In this document: positions 1 through 8,462 of the stretch, piece by piece
How positions within the stretch are numbered: the stretch's first letter is position 1
Layout of the letters: every line of letters begins with the position of its first letter
NCBI GenBank assembly: GCA_964345395.1
Contig: CAYFRA010000001.1
Span: 13,489-77,488, forward strand
Direction: 5' to 3'
From: UPXZ01 sp964345395
GTDB taxonomy: Bacteria; Bacteroidota; Bacteroidia; Bacteroidales; Paludibacteraceae
DNA: 64,000 nt
The notes under the pieces: generated by a model
What the model was told of the DNA's origin: nothing
Seen by the model: only the letters and a program-made list of their open reading frames with translations
The model's database searches: none
Position numbers and translations under genes: made by a program

Positions 1-95
1 AATTTCATCAAATATAAGAGCTACCAAACAAACAACTCCAAAGTTGTAAACCTTGGAGCTGCCAAAATATTGTTTAAAAATTGAGATTAACTACT

Positions 96-1423
96 TTATT
101 TGAAGCTTTCTAATAAAGTAGTTAAACTTTCTACACTATCAACGCTTTTACTCTTTTTAGACAGTTTCAATGCTTTTTTCACCGTTTTTATTGCCAATNN
201 NNNNNNNNNNNNNNNNNNNNNNNNNNNNNNNNNNNNNNNNNNNNNNNNNNNNNNNNNNNNNNNNNNNNNNNNNNNNNNNNNNNNNNNNNNNNNNNNNNGC
301 TTTTACTCTTTTTAGACAGTTTCAATGCTTTTTTCACCGTTTTTATTGCCAATTTCTTATTGCCCAATTCATTCAATATATTTGTATAAGTAGTCAGGTT
401 ATCAATATTTGTTTTATCTGAATGATAAGCTTTTTCAGCCCAAGAAAGTGCATTTGCCAACAGAGATTTATCATTGAAAGTTTTATAATTTTCTAAAGCA
501 AGTTTTGCATAAAGATTTAAGACTTCGGGCTTGCTCTCTTTTGCTCCTAATCGAGTAATGGTTTTAGAGAATTTATCATAAGCCTCTTTACTCTCCTTAT
601 TACGGAAAAACAAAGAATAATCACGGCGGAAATCAACCTGATCTTTCACTTCATCAAAGAGAACGGTGTCAATTTTTCTCAACTCTGCCTCCTTTTCTGG
701 ATTACGATAATAAACTTGCGACATCACATTGGCAATTTTCCCGTTCACTTTATCCGTTCCAATATAATTAGAGATCAAAGCTCTGTTTTCAATAAAACGT
801 TTGAATGTAGCTGATTCATAATCATTGGCGTAGTCGTTGAAAAGATTCCAATTATCTTCGGTTAGTGCTTGCTCATCGCTCAAAGCTGAAAAATATTCAT
901 TGATAAGTTCATCAACTCTTTCGCCATAAGGATTTTGAGATATGAATTTTTCGACCGTTTTATAACTTCTATCTCCATTATCAATCTTTTTTAACAGGGC
1001 ACTGTAGTTATTTTCGCTATCGGTAGCCGTTTTTGCAACTTCAATAAACTTGTCGGCAGGCATAGAGCCTAAGCCTTTGTGAATCAATTCTCCATCTGCA
1101 TTTAAGAAGAGATAAGTGGGATAGGCACGAACTTCATATTTTTTAGCTATATAAATGTTGTTCGGTTTTTCCATATCCAATTTCAGATTTACAAAATTGT
1201 CGTTGAAAAACTCGCCCACCTCTGGCAGTGGAAAGATATCACGGGCCATCACTTTACACGGGCCACACCACTCTGCAAATGCATCGATAAAGACCAATTT
1301 ATTTTCTGACTTGGCTTTTTCAAGTGCCACATTCAAATCTTCATTAGTTTCAAAAAATATCCCTTGTGCCGACAAATTCAATGAGAAAATGGCAACGAGA
1401 GATAAAATAATTAGTTTTTTCAT
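96..1423 (-). CDS. periplasmic thioredoxin-fold protein, C-terminus split by an assembly gap
   Basis: Likely periplasmic thiol-disulfide protein. An N-terminal signal peptide (residues 1-19, ending LSAQ) is followed by a thioredoxin domain with the active site WCGPC at residues 52-56 and the expected cis-proline segment (AYPT). The rest is a long helical, TPR-like region, as in many Bacteroidota thioredoxin-family proteins of about 400 residues. A 100-N gap lies in the last codons. Read literally, the frame runs through the Ns and stops at 188. The 55 bases before the gap (144-198) repeat the 55 after it (299-353); collapsing gap and duplicate restores a clean C-terminus ending in TLLESFK with a TAA stop at 96-98. 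Substrate unknown. Confidence is high for the fold and moderate for the repaired end. Confidence 0.85.
144..198. repeat. first copy of 55-bp direct duplication flanking the N gap
   Basis: Identical base for base to 299-353. Because the copies directly abut the two edges of a 100-N run, they look like the unmerged overlapping ends of two contigs rather than a biological repeat. Confidence 0.9.
199..298. other. assembly gap (100 N)
   Basis: Run of exactly 100 Ns, the conventional length for a gap of unknown size. Flanked by identical 55-bp copies, so the true gap is probably zero or negative. Confidence 0.95.
299..353. repeat. second copy of 55-bp direct duplication flanking the N gap
   Basis: Identical to 144-198; see that entry. 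It is part of the coding sequence of the thioredoxin-fold protein. Confidence 0.9.
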
Positions 1424-1469
1424 TTTAATAAAATTTCATTGTTGTTTTTATAATGATCTGTTTGATATG

Positions 1470-1477
1470 CAAATTTA
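1470..1477 (-). promoter_or_regulatory. candidate -7 element (TAAATTTG) of the thioredoxin-fold gene
   Basis: Matches the Bacteroidota housekeeping -7 consensus TAnnTTTG on the minus strand, 46 bp before the start codon. No TTTG was found at the expected -33 spacing, so this is a weak call. Confidence 0.4.
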
Positions 1478-1573
1478 GAAAAAAAAGTAATATCTGCTAT
1501 TTATTTATAAGTCCAAACGAAATATCTTATCAATTTGTTTGCAACGTTTAAGATTTTTAAAACAAAGAAAAAG

Positions 1574-1606
1574 AAAAACCCCGAAAGTATTACTCCCGGG
1601 GTTTTT
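1574..1606 (-). terminator. rho-independent terminator of the peroxiredoxin gene
   Basis: Inverted repeat AAAAACCCCG / CGGGGTTTTT with a 13-nt loop, 20 bp past the peroxiredoxin stop and followed on the minus strand by a T-rich tract. Confidence 0.85.
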
Positions 1607-1625
1607 GTTTCAATATTCGAAAAGC

Positions 1626-2339
1626 TTATTTGAAATTCACTTTTTCTTTAACTTTCTCTAATGGTAGTTTTTGAGTACAGAAGAACCAGTCGTAGCAAGT
1701 TCTATCTTCATCTTTAGCTTGCATACGCTCTTCGGCAACACCGCAAGAACCTGCTGTTGGAACAATAACTTCATCACCTGGACGCCAATCGGCTGGCAAA
1801 GCTACACCAAACGCATCAGCAGTTTGAAGACCGATAAGCACACGCTCGATCTCATCAAAGTTGCGACCTAATGATAGTGGATAATAAATAATAGTACGGA
1901 TAACATCATCTGGGTCGATGAAGAATACAGCACGAACACCTTGTGTTGTAGCTTCACCTGGGTGAATCATACCATATTTATTAGCTACTTTCATAGAGAT
2001 ATCATCAATCAATGGGAATTTCACCTCTACGTTTTTCATCCCTTTGTATTCGATTTTTTCTTTGATGGTTCTCAACCAAGCGATGTGGCTAAATAATCCA
2101 TCTACAGAAAGACCTACCAACTGACAATTCAATGCTTCAAATTTATCTTGCATTGTAGCAAAAGTCATAAACTCAGATGTACATACTGGAGTAAAATCAG
2201 CAGGATGGCTGAATAAGATTTTCCATTTTCCAGCATAATCTGATGGGAAATTAATGTCACCTTGTGTAGTTTTTGCTACAAACTCTGGAGCTTTATCTCC
2301 AATTTTTGGCATGTTGATTACTTCTAAATTTGCATCCAT
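1626..2339 (-). CDS. peroxiredoxin, 1-Cys/Prx6 type
   Basis: Cytoplasmic thiol peroxidase that reduces hydrogen peroxide and alkyl hydroperoxides. The peroxidatic cysteine is C53 in the motif PVCTSEF, preceded by the active-site segment HPADFTP. The 237-residue length and long C-terminal arm place it in the Prx6-like group. The arm carries three further cysteines (SCGV and CYDWFFC), resembling the archaeal members in which a C-terminal pair takes part in the redox cycle, so it may not be a strict 1-Cys enzyme. No signal peptide. The start at ATG 2339 is used; an internal ATG at residue 10 (MPKIGDKAP) is a credible alternative. It is monocistronic, with its own terminator and a candidate promoter at 2387-2394. 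Confidence 0.93.
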   Translation of the reverse strand: MDANLEVINMPKIGDKAPEFVAKTTQGDINFPSDYAGKWKILFSHPADFTPVCTSEFMTFATMQDKFEALNCQLVGLSVDGLFSHIAWLRTIKEKIEYKGMKNVEVKFPLIDDISMKVANKYGMIHPGEATTQGVRAVFFIDPDDVIRTIIYYPLSLGRNFDEIERVLIGLQTADAFGVALPADWRPGDEVIVPTAGSCGVAEERMQAKDEDRTCYDWFFCTQKLPLEKVKEKVNFK

Positions 2340-2386
2340 ATTTTTTTATTTTAAGATTAATAATTAGTTTTACATTTAATATAATA

Positions 2387-2394
2387 CAAAGGTA
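2387..2394 (-). promoter_or_regulatory. candidate -7 element (TACCTTTG) of the peroxiredoxin gene
   Basis: Exact TAnnTTTG match on the minus strand, 48 bp before the start codon. No convincing TTTG box lies 19-21 bp further upstream. Confidence 0.5.
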
Positions 2395-2520
2395 AATATT
2401 TCTTTTGTTATATACGCATATTATATTTACTATAATACTATTGCTTTATTCTATATCGAAAACTTGCTTTTCACTCAGTTTTTGAGTTTCAAATTTAGCA
2501 CAATTATTCTACACATGCAA

Positions 2521-2552
2521 TTTAATTAAGATAAATTATTTATATAACTTTG
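2521..2552 (+). promoter_or_regulatory. candidate promoter of the B3/B4 protein gene
   Basis: TTTA at 2521-2524 (one mismatch to TTTG), a 20-bp spacer, then TAACTTTG at 2545-2552. Transcription would start just past 2552, so a start codon at 2550 is ruled out and ATG 2583 is favoured. Confidence 0.55.
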
Positions 2553-2582
2553 TTGATAAAAATAAAATCTACACAAAACAAA

Positions 2583-3272
2583 ATGAACATTACAATAAGT
2601 AAAGAAATTATTGAAATCTGTCCTGATTTTACACTCATTGCCATAGCGTGTAGGAGTGTCAACACTCCATTTCAACAAGGACTTTGGGATGAAATAGATC
2701 AATTTATTTTAGGTTTTAGAGAAAATCATGAAACAAAGGATATCAACAAACTTCCGAATATTTTAGGAACGCGTTTAGCATATAAAGCATTAGGAAAAGA
2801 ACCAAATCGATATCGTCCATCAGCTGAAGCACTCTTGAGGCGGATTAGCAAGGGGATGTCGCTCTATCAAATTGACACTTTGGTAGATTTGATCAATCTT
2901 GTCTCTATGAAGTTCGGTTACTCTATCGGTGGGTTTGATGCTGACAAAATTAATGGAGATTTAGAATTGGGTGTTGGGCAAAAAGATGAAAAATTTGAAG
3001 CCATAGGTCGTGGACTTTTAAACATTGAAAACATGCCCGTTTATCGTGATGATAAAGGCGGAATAGGCACCCCATCGAGTGATGAAGAGCGTACGAAAAT
3101 CACCAACAAAACAGAGAACATCTTAATCATTATCAATGGATACTCCAACAAGGAACAACTGATTGAAGCGAGCAATATGACAGTAAAACTATTGGTGAAA
3201 TATGCTAACGCATCAAACTTTAAAGTAAGAATGATTGATGAAAAAACTGAGAAATTACTCAAAGATTTTTAA
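2583..3272 (+). CDS. B3/B4 domain protein (PheT-like tRNA-binding fold)
   Basis: A free-standing protein of about 229 residues related to the B3/B4 domain of phenylalanyl-tRNA synthetase beta chain. Family-like features are the segment RYRPSAEALLRRI, the following VDLINLVSMKFGYSIGGFD and the ENMPVYRDDKGGIGTP stretch. Free-standing members are usually guessed to edit or bind tRNA or amino acids; no activity can be read here. ATG 2583 is chosen because the frame's first alternative start (TTG at 2550) lies inside the candidate -7 promoter element. The last 4 bp overlap the end of purM on the other strand, tail to tail. Confidence 0.8.
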   Translation: MNITISKEIIEICPDFTLIAIACRSVNTPFQQGLWDEIDQFILGFRENHETKDINKLPNILGTRLAYKALGKEPNRYRPSAEALLRRISKGMSLYQIDTLVDLINLVSMKFGYSIGGFDADKINGDLELGVGQKDEKFEAIGRGLLNIENMPVYRDDKGGIGTPSSDEERTKITNKTENILIIINGYSNKEQLIEASNMTVKLLVKYANASNFKVRMIDEKTEKLLKDF

Positions 3273-4459
3273 TACTCAAACCGTCCAAATTCGCTCTCTA
3301 TTACCAATTCTTTGCGGTTGCTTGCTTCACAATAACCCACTATTTGAGCATCGATATTGAATGATTTAGAAATCTCAATAACATCTTCTGCAAACTCTTC
3401 GGGAAGATAAATCTCTAAACGATGCCCCATATTAAAGACTTTATACATCTCTTTCCAATCAGTCCCCGATTGTTCGTGAATGATTTTGAAAAGAGGAAGA
3501 ATGGGGAAAAGATTGTTTTTCACCACTTTCAAATTATCGATAAAATGTAAAATTTTGGTTTGAGCACCGCCACTACAATGCACCATACCATGGATATGTG
3601 AACGATGTTTGTCTAAAATTTTCTTTACCACAGGAGCATAAGTGCGTGTTGGAGATAAGACCAATTTACCAGCATCTATTCCAAGATCCTCTATTTGGTC
3701 TGTCAGCTTGTAACTGCCCGAATAAGCCAACTCTTTTGGGATACCTGCGTCATAGCTCTCAGGGTATTTATCTGCCAAGTAATTTGCAAAAACATCATGA
3801 CGTGCCGAAGTCAAACCATTGCTTCCCATCCCACCATTGTACTCTTTTTCGTAAGTTGCCTGCCCCGATGACGACAATCCTACAATCACATCTCCGGCAC
3901 GTATATTAGCATTGTCTATTACATCGGTTCGCTTCATCCGACAAGTAACAGTGCTATCAACAATGATAGTGCGAACCAAATCGCCTACATCGGCAGTTTC
4001 ACCACCTGTTTCGTATATATTGACACCCAACTCGCGCAACTCGCTTACCAATTCACTTGTACCATTGATAATTGCCGAAATCACGTCGCCTGGTATCTTG
4101 TTTTTATTGCGACCAATAGTCGAAGAGAGTAAAATATTATCTGTTGCACCCACACAAATCAAATCATCAACATTCATTATCAGTGCATCTTGGGCTATCC
4201 CTTTCCACACTGACAAATCGCCCGTTTCTTTCCAATAAAGATAGGCTAAAGATGATTTTGTTCCTGCTCCATCAGCGTGCATAATATTGCAGTAAGCCTC
4301 ATCACCTCCGATATAATCGGGTATTATTTTACAAAAAGCTTTTGGATAAAGCCCTTTATCTATGTTTTTGATAGCTTGATGCACATCCTCTTTTGATGCT
4401 GAAACTCCTCGTAAACTGTAACGATCTGACTTATTGCCTTGATGCTGACTTTCTGACAT
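3269..4459 (-). CDS. purM: phosphoribosylformylglycinamidine cyclo-ligase (AIR synthase)
   Basis: Catalyses the fifth step of de novo purine synthesis, ATP-dependent ring closure of FGAM to AIR, in the cytoplasm. PurM/SelD-superfamily signatures are present: HADGAGTKSSLAYLYW, VGATDNILLSSTIGRN, the YETGGETADVGDLVRT segment and HCSGGAQTK near the C-terminus. At 396 residues it has the longer form usual in Bacteroidota rather than the roughly 345 of E. coli. The frame is open to 4495, but a TACCTTTG -7 element lies at 4493-4500, so the start is taken as ATG 4459 (MSESQHQGNK). It ends 4 bp inside the convergent B3/B4 gene, with no room for a terminator between them. No other purine gene is adjacent. 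Confidence 0.93.
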   Translation of the reverse strand: MSESQHQGNKSDRYSLRGVSASKEDVHQAIKNIDKGLYPKAFCKIIPDYIGGDEAYCNIMHADGAGTKSSLAYLYWKETGDLSVWKGIAQDALIMNVDDLICVGATDNILLSSTIGRNKNKIPGDVISAIINGTSELVSELRELGVNIYETGGETADVGDLVRTIIVDSTVTCRMKRTDVIDNANIRAGDVIVGLSSSGQATYEKEYNGGMGSNGLTSARHDVFANYLADKYPESYDAGIPKELAYSGSYKLTDQIEDLGIDAGKLVLSPTRTYAPVVKKILDKHRSHIHGMVHCSGGAQTKILHFIDNLKVVKNNLFPILPLFKIIHEQSGTDWKEMYKVFNMGHRLEIYLPEEFAEDVIEISKSFNIDAQIVGYCEASNRKELVIESEFGRFEY

Positions 4460-4492
4460 AATCTTAATTTTTGAATGGTAGATTTGAAAGCA

Positions 4493-4523
4493 CAAAGGTA
4501 CAAAAAACTAAGCATAAGATAAA
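4493..4523 (-). promoter_or_regulatory. candidate promoter of purM
   Basis: On the minus strand, TTTA (one mismatch to TTTG), a 19-bp spacer, then TACCTTTG at 4493-4500, 33 bp before the chosen ATG at 4459. Confidence 0.6.
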
Positions 4524-4559
4524 CTCAATCGACAACAATTACATTGGCATTAATCCAAT

Positions 4560-7235
4560 TTATCTGCCCCCGCTCTTGATCATCTTTTTGATTTTATTAT
4601 TCAATCTTTTTGAAGATAAAAGTTCTTCTAATGTCAAGTGCATACGATAGCACCAAAAATTACGGGGATCTGCAGGCACGTTGATACGTTCTGAATGAGG
4701 ATTTTCGTGTCGCAATACTTTATCGATCGACAGCCAATCTTGCCAGGGCAAAATGACCAACATAGCATCTGAATCGAGGTGCTGCTGTATGATCAGCTCT
4801 GCAATCTCAACAGTGCACTCTTTGGGAGCTGGACCGTGTTTGCCAAGTGCATGGTTAAAAAACCGCTGCGTTAGTTGCTCATCTTCCTCCCACCACGCTC
4901 GAATAGGATTCATATCGTGAGTAGAAGTGGTGCAGACTGAAAGATAAGGAGCATCAGCAGGCATCGCAAATTCCACATTCATTTTTTTGGGCATTCGCTG
5001 TATTTCTAATGAAAGCAACTCTAACTCCTCCATCACTTCTGGAACACTATCGGGCACCATTCCCAAATCTTCACCGCAAGCAAGCATATTAGTAGAAGAG
5101 ATAATGGCTGGGAGTTTTTTTAATGCCTCTTTTTTCCAAAACTCATTATGCCTATGATAAAAATAGTCATTGTATAATGCATCCAAACTTTGGCGAGCGT
5201 CATTCGGCAAATCCCTAAAAACATAAGATGATTGCATTGTAATGCGTGGATGATACAAATTCTCATCAATCTTATCTCTAATAAAAAGCACCTCGCTATG
5301 CAGAGCATAGAGACCGTCTCTTATTTGCAACTCTTTTTTGGTAAAATTATATCCTAATGTTGCAAAATGAGCTTCTACTTTTTTTTGTGTATCAAATTCG
5401 GACTTAAATTTAAAACTTTGCCAACCATCCATCTCCAAGTATTCTCGCATTACATCATCGGCATATTGCCCAAAAACAGCTCGAATCACATGCTCTTTTA
5501 AGTAAGGTTTTAAAAATCTATCTTCACTCCAAGAGATACCGTAACCAACTATCTCTTTGGCTGTCATCCCAATAGATGGACTAAATGCACCTGTCATCGC
5601 CCAAACGTCATCACTTGGTATTTCCCAGATTCTGAAAAATCCCAAAATATGATCAATCCGATAAGCATCAAAATATTCAACAAACTTTTTGAATCTTTTT
5701 TTCCACCATTGGTAATTATCTTTTGCCATCTCATCCCAGTTGTAGGTAGGGAAACCCCAATTTTGCCCTGTTACAGAAAAGTCATCGGGTGGCGCCCCTG
5801 CTTGCATATGCGTATTGAAAAGTAGTGGTTCGACCCAAGCATCTACGCTTCGTGGACTCACTCCGATAGGGATATCACTTTTGATTGCAACAGCTTTTGA
5901 GTGTGCATAATCGCGAACTTCACTCAATTGTATGTGTAAATGATATTGCAAATAGTAATAAAATGAGATTTCTCTATAATCATCCGAGCCTTCATTGGCT
6001 AACTGTTCGATCTCATCTTTATTATAAATACTATGCTTCTCCCACTTGCCAAACTCGGGTGTTTTATTCAAATCACGCAGATAGGAAAAAACAGCATATG
6101 GCAGCAACCATTCTCTATTTTTATCAAAAAACAGTTTATAATCTTTTGAAGCAAAAACGATTTCGGATTCTTGTTCAAAAATCAATTTAAAGTATTCCCA
6201 TTTGGCATTAAGCACATTTTGATAATCAGAAAAACTATTCTCATTTAGCTTTTTCTTCAATTTTTCGAAACGACTTTTCGCTGCTTTATCTTTCAAAACC
6301 CCCATTCTCTCCAAGCTCAAGTAAATGGGATGAAGAGCATAAACTGACACAGCATTGTAAGGGTATGAATCGTAATTTGAGTGATACAAAATGGTATCAT
6401 TGATAGGTAGTATTTGGATAAAATGCTGATTTGTCATCTTTGCCCAATCCACCATTTTCTTCAAATCCATAAAATCACCAGTTCCAAAGCTATCTTCACT
6501 TCGCAACGAAAACACAGGAATAGCTACTCCTGCAGTCTTCCAAGAGGCAACTTCACGTTTGTAGTTTGCGTCATTCACAATCGTTGCTGAAGCCACATCT
6601 GCGTGTAGCAATATGCGATTCTCACCTCCCTCCCACTCAACAATCTCATCGGTTTTTGTATCAACGAGTAAATATTTATACTCCAAAGGGAATTGAATCT
6701 CACTGCTATCCAAATCTATAGACCAATATGGGAAGTCTGTCTCGCACAGTTTTATGCGTTTTTTAGCATCCCAGTTTCCCAAGCATTTTTGATTTCCAAC
6801 TATAGCAATATGCCTATTGGGCTCAACTTGAGGATTATAAAGTCTTAGGGATAAATTTTTGTTTTTTGTTTTAGACGCAGCTACTTTGATTGGCTTTCTC
6901 TTAAAGAATATATCAGTAAAAACGATGGTTTCAAAAGGCGAATCACCATTAGCTTTAGGCAAAGCATCAACAATTTGAATATCTGATTGATAATTAGCAA
7001 GATGCAACACCCTCTTTTTACCCAATTCTTTTGAAAAACACCTATCTTGATCCGCTTTTACACAATAACTGTATTCTAAATCATCATCATTTGGATGCTC
7101 ATAAGATGTTTCCCAATTACTTTCAGAAAGACATTGCATCTCAAATAGCATGTTTTCTTCATTCGCAGAATGAATTTTCAGAAATATTGTTTGACCCCAT
7201 TCAGTCTTATAATTCAGTGTAAATTTTAATTTCAT
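4560..7235 (-). CDS. malQ: 4-alpha-glucanotransferase (GH77, DPE2-type) with CBM20 modules
   Basis: Transfers 1,4-alpha-glucan segments between maltooligosaccharides in cytoplasmic glycogen or starch breakdown. About 891 residues, much longer than E. coli MalQ. Two N-terminal CBM20-like starch-binding modules (roughly residues 1-105 and 110-220, the second with GNQKCLGNWD) precede the GH77 barrel. Catalytic motifs seen: YRIDHILGFFRIWEIP with the nucleophile Asp, CGEDLGMVP with the acid/base Glu, and TTSTHDMNPIRAWW with the third Asp. An insertion of more than 100 residues inside the catalytic domain is typical of plant DPE2 and Bacteroidota homologues. The start is taken at ATG 7235 (MKLKFTLNYKTEWGQ), where family proteins usually begin, rather than the upstream alternative at 7274. 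No signal peptide; monocistronic. Confidence 0.92.
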   Translation of the reverse strand: MKLKFTLNYKTEWGQTIFLKIHSANEENMLFEMQCLSESNWETSYEHPNDDDLEYSYCVKADQDRCFSKELGKKRVLHLANYQSDIQIVDALPKANGDSPFETIVFTDIFFKRKPIKVAASKTKNKNLSLRLYNPQVEPNRHIAIVGNQKCLGNWDAKKRIKLCETDFPYWSIDLDSSEIQFPLEYKYLLVDTKTDEIVEWEGGENRILLHADVASATIVNDANYKREVASWKTAGVAIPVFSLRSEDSFGTGDFMDLKKMVDWAKMTNQHFIQILPINDTILYHSNYDSYPYNAVSVYALHPIYLSLERMGVLKDKAAKSRFEKLKKKLNENSFSDYQNVLNAKWEYFKLIFEQESEIVFASKDYKLFFDKNREWLLPYAVFSYLRDLNKTPEFGKWEKHSIYNKDEIEQLANEGSDDYREISFYYYLQYHLHIQLSEVRDYAHSKAVAIKSDIPIGVSPRSVDAWVEPLLFNTHMQAGAPPDDFSVTGQNWGFPTYNWDEMAKDNYQWWKKRFKKFVEYFDAYRIDHILGFFRIWEIPSDDVWAMTGAFSPSIGMTAKEIVGYGISWSEDRFLKPYLKEHVIRAVFGQYADDVMREYLEMDGWQSFKFKSEFDTQKKVEAHFATLGYNFTKKELQIRDGLYALHSEVLFIRDKIDENLYHPRITMQSSYVFRDLPNDARQSLDALYNDYFYHRHNEFWKKEALKKLPAIISSTNMLACGEDLGMVPDSVPEVMEELELLSLEIQRMPKKMNVEFAMPADAPYLSVCTTSTHDMNPIRAWWEEDEQLTQRFFNHALGKHGPAPKECTVEIAELIIQQHLDSDAMLVILPWQDWLSIDKVLRHENPHSERINVPADPRNFWCYRMHLTLEELLSSKRLNNKIKKMIKSGGR

Positions 7236-7390
7236 CGTATGTCGTATTGAGTTGCAATTTATCGAATTAAACATAAATTTGAATTCAAAAATAGCAAATT
7301 AGACCTACATTATAGAATAAATCAGACATCCACTCTTATAAATTGATTTCAAACGATTGCAATTTACTACAACGAACATTTTAAAATAAG

Positions 7391-7421
7391 AAAAGGATTG
7401 ATAATTCATATCAACCCTTTT
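7391..7421 (-). terminator. terminator downstream of tRNA-Cys
   Basis: A 13-bp stem with one G-U pair (AAAAGGATTGATA pairing with TATCAACCCTTTT) starting 6 bp past the tRNA 3' end on the minus strand, followed by a T-rich stretch. Confidence 0.75.
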
Positions 7422-7426
7422 TTAAG

Positions 7427-7497
7427 AGGTACTTGGCGGATTCGAACCGCCGTAAACGGTTTTGCAGACCGGCGCCTAACCACTCGGCCAAAGTACC
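7427..7497 (-). tRNA. tRNA-Cys (GCA)
   Basis: A 71-nt cloverleaf on the minus strand. The acceptor stem is GGTACTT/AAGTACC with discriminator U, as expected for tRNA-Cys. The anticodon loop CTGCAAA gives anticodon GCA, and the T arm contains GGTTCGAATCC. CCA is not encoded (CTCT follows). It stands alone with a hairpin terminator just downstream. Confidence 0.96.
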
Positions 7498-7621
7498 TTT
7501 CATTTGAGAACACAAAGATAGTATTTATTTTATATTCTCACAAAAAAAACCTACCATTAAAATAAATGATAGGTTTTAGCATAAATACGATGTATGAAAA
7601 AACAACTACAACTTGATTTGA

Positions 7622-8083
7622 TTATTGTCTTTTACCACGTTGCCCTCTGCCTTGCTTGAGCAATTGACGTTCGTAGGTTTTTTGGGCTTCGTAGTATTTA
7701 AAAAGAGTTTCGGGCTTTAACAAGCCAACTAATTTCATATGATATTCTCTCAAATATTTCATCTTTTTAATCTCAATATTGATCATCTGGGTATTGATTT
7801 GAGCAAAATCCTCATCAGTCATTTTCTTACTCCTGCTTTTATGAAAAAACTCCCTTAACTGCATATGCAATTGCCAATTTTTATTTTCATAATCCATAAA
7901 GATGGGTTTTATCAATTCAGCCTCAGCTGGTGACAATCCTATCTCATTGACCATAAAGTTCCATTTTTGTTCGTGCCATTCTTCCACATTCACACTGCCT
8001 CGTTTGCCCGTTTGTGCATTTGCGGCAATACTCAACGTAAACACAAATAGGAACAACAATTTTATATATCTACTTATTTTCAT
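7622..8083 (-). CDS. Spy/CpxP-like periplasmic protein
   Basis: Small exported helical protein of 153 residues with a clear signal peptide (MKISRYIKLLFLFVFT, cleavage near ANA-Q). The mature part is charged and helical: KWNFMVNEIGLSPAEAELIKPIFMDYE, then REYHMKLVGLLKPETLFKYYEAQ, and a basic tail (QGRGQRGKRQ). This resembles the LTxxQ/CpxP/Spy-type proteins found downstream of ECF sigma factors in Bacteroidota, thought to act in envelope stress as chaperones or sensors. The frame is open upstream, but ATG 8083 puts the signal peptide at the N-terminus. It is the third gene of a unit with the sigma factor (8463-9056) and a membrane protein (8094-8405), 10 bp after the latter. Exact role is inferred. 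Confidence 0.75.
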   Translation of the reverse strand: MKISRYIKLLFLFVFTLSIAANAQTGKRGSVNVEEWHEQKWNFMVNEIGLSPAEAELIKPIFMDYENKNWQLHMQLREFFHKSRSKKMTDEDFAQINTQMINIEIKKMKYLREYHMKLVGLLKPETLFKYYEAQKTYERQLLKQGRGQRGKRQ

Positions 8084-8093
8084 CTTATAAAAT

Positions 8094-8405
8094 TTAATCT
8101 TCGTTCGACACAAAGAAATATTCCAACATAACTGACTCATCTACTTGAGAAAGTACGTATGAATCATAGGTATCAACTATTTTTGATCCTGAAGTATTTG
8201 AATTAATCAAAAAGTGACTTAAAAACAGAAGTCCTACAAATGTAGCTGCAACTGCATAAGCCCAAATAGAGGTGAAAAGCTTATTTTTCTTTTTCGCCAC
8301 TTCTCCACTTGCAATATGCTCTAAAATACCTTCAGCAAAATTATCGAAATAATCTTGAGGCACTTGAAATGAAGCTCGTTTGTTATTTGAATGCAATTGA
8401 TTCAT
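8094..8405 (-). CDS. small single-pass membrane protein, possible anti-sigma factor
   Basis: A 103-residue protein with a basic, soluble N-terminal half (residues 1-60, including VPQDYFDNFAEGILEHI), one membrane segment (about 62-82) and a short acidic tail rich in S, D and E outside. Position between an ECF sigma gene and a Spy-like periplasmic protein, plus this topology, suggest a membrane anti-sigma factor or its partner. No zinc-binding HxxxCxxC anti-sigma motif is visible, and it is shorter than most anti-sigma factors, so the role is an inference from context. Confidence 0.65.
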   Translation of the reverse strand: MNQLHSNNKRASFQVPQDYFDNFAEGILEHIASGEVAKKKNKLFTSIWAYAVAATFVGLLFLSHFLINSNTSGSKIVDTYDSYVLSQVDESVMLEYFFVSNED

Positions 8406-8462
8406 TTTGATTTATATTTAGTTATAATTATGACTTAAAAACGTGTATAAGGTTTAAAAACT

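Noticed and set aside
1..60. CTCCAA / TTGGAG inverted repeat as terminator
   Set aside because: Only 6 bp of stem with an 11-nt loop and no T run; too weak to call.
170..421. Plus-strand frames through the first N gap
   Set aside because: They consist largely of Ns and are antisense to the thioredoxin-fold gene.
4460..4495. Longer N-terminus for purM from 4495
   Set aside because: The extension overlaps a TACCTTTG promoter element and does not fit the family N-terminus.
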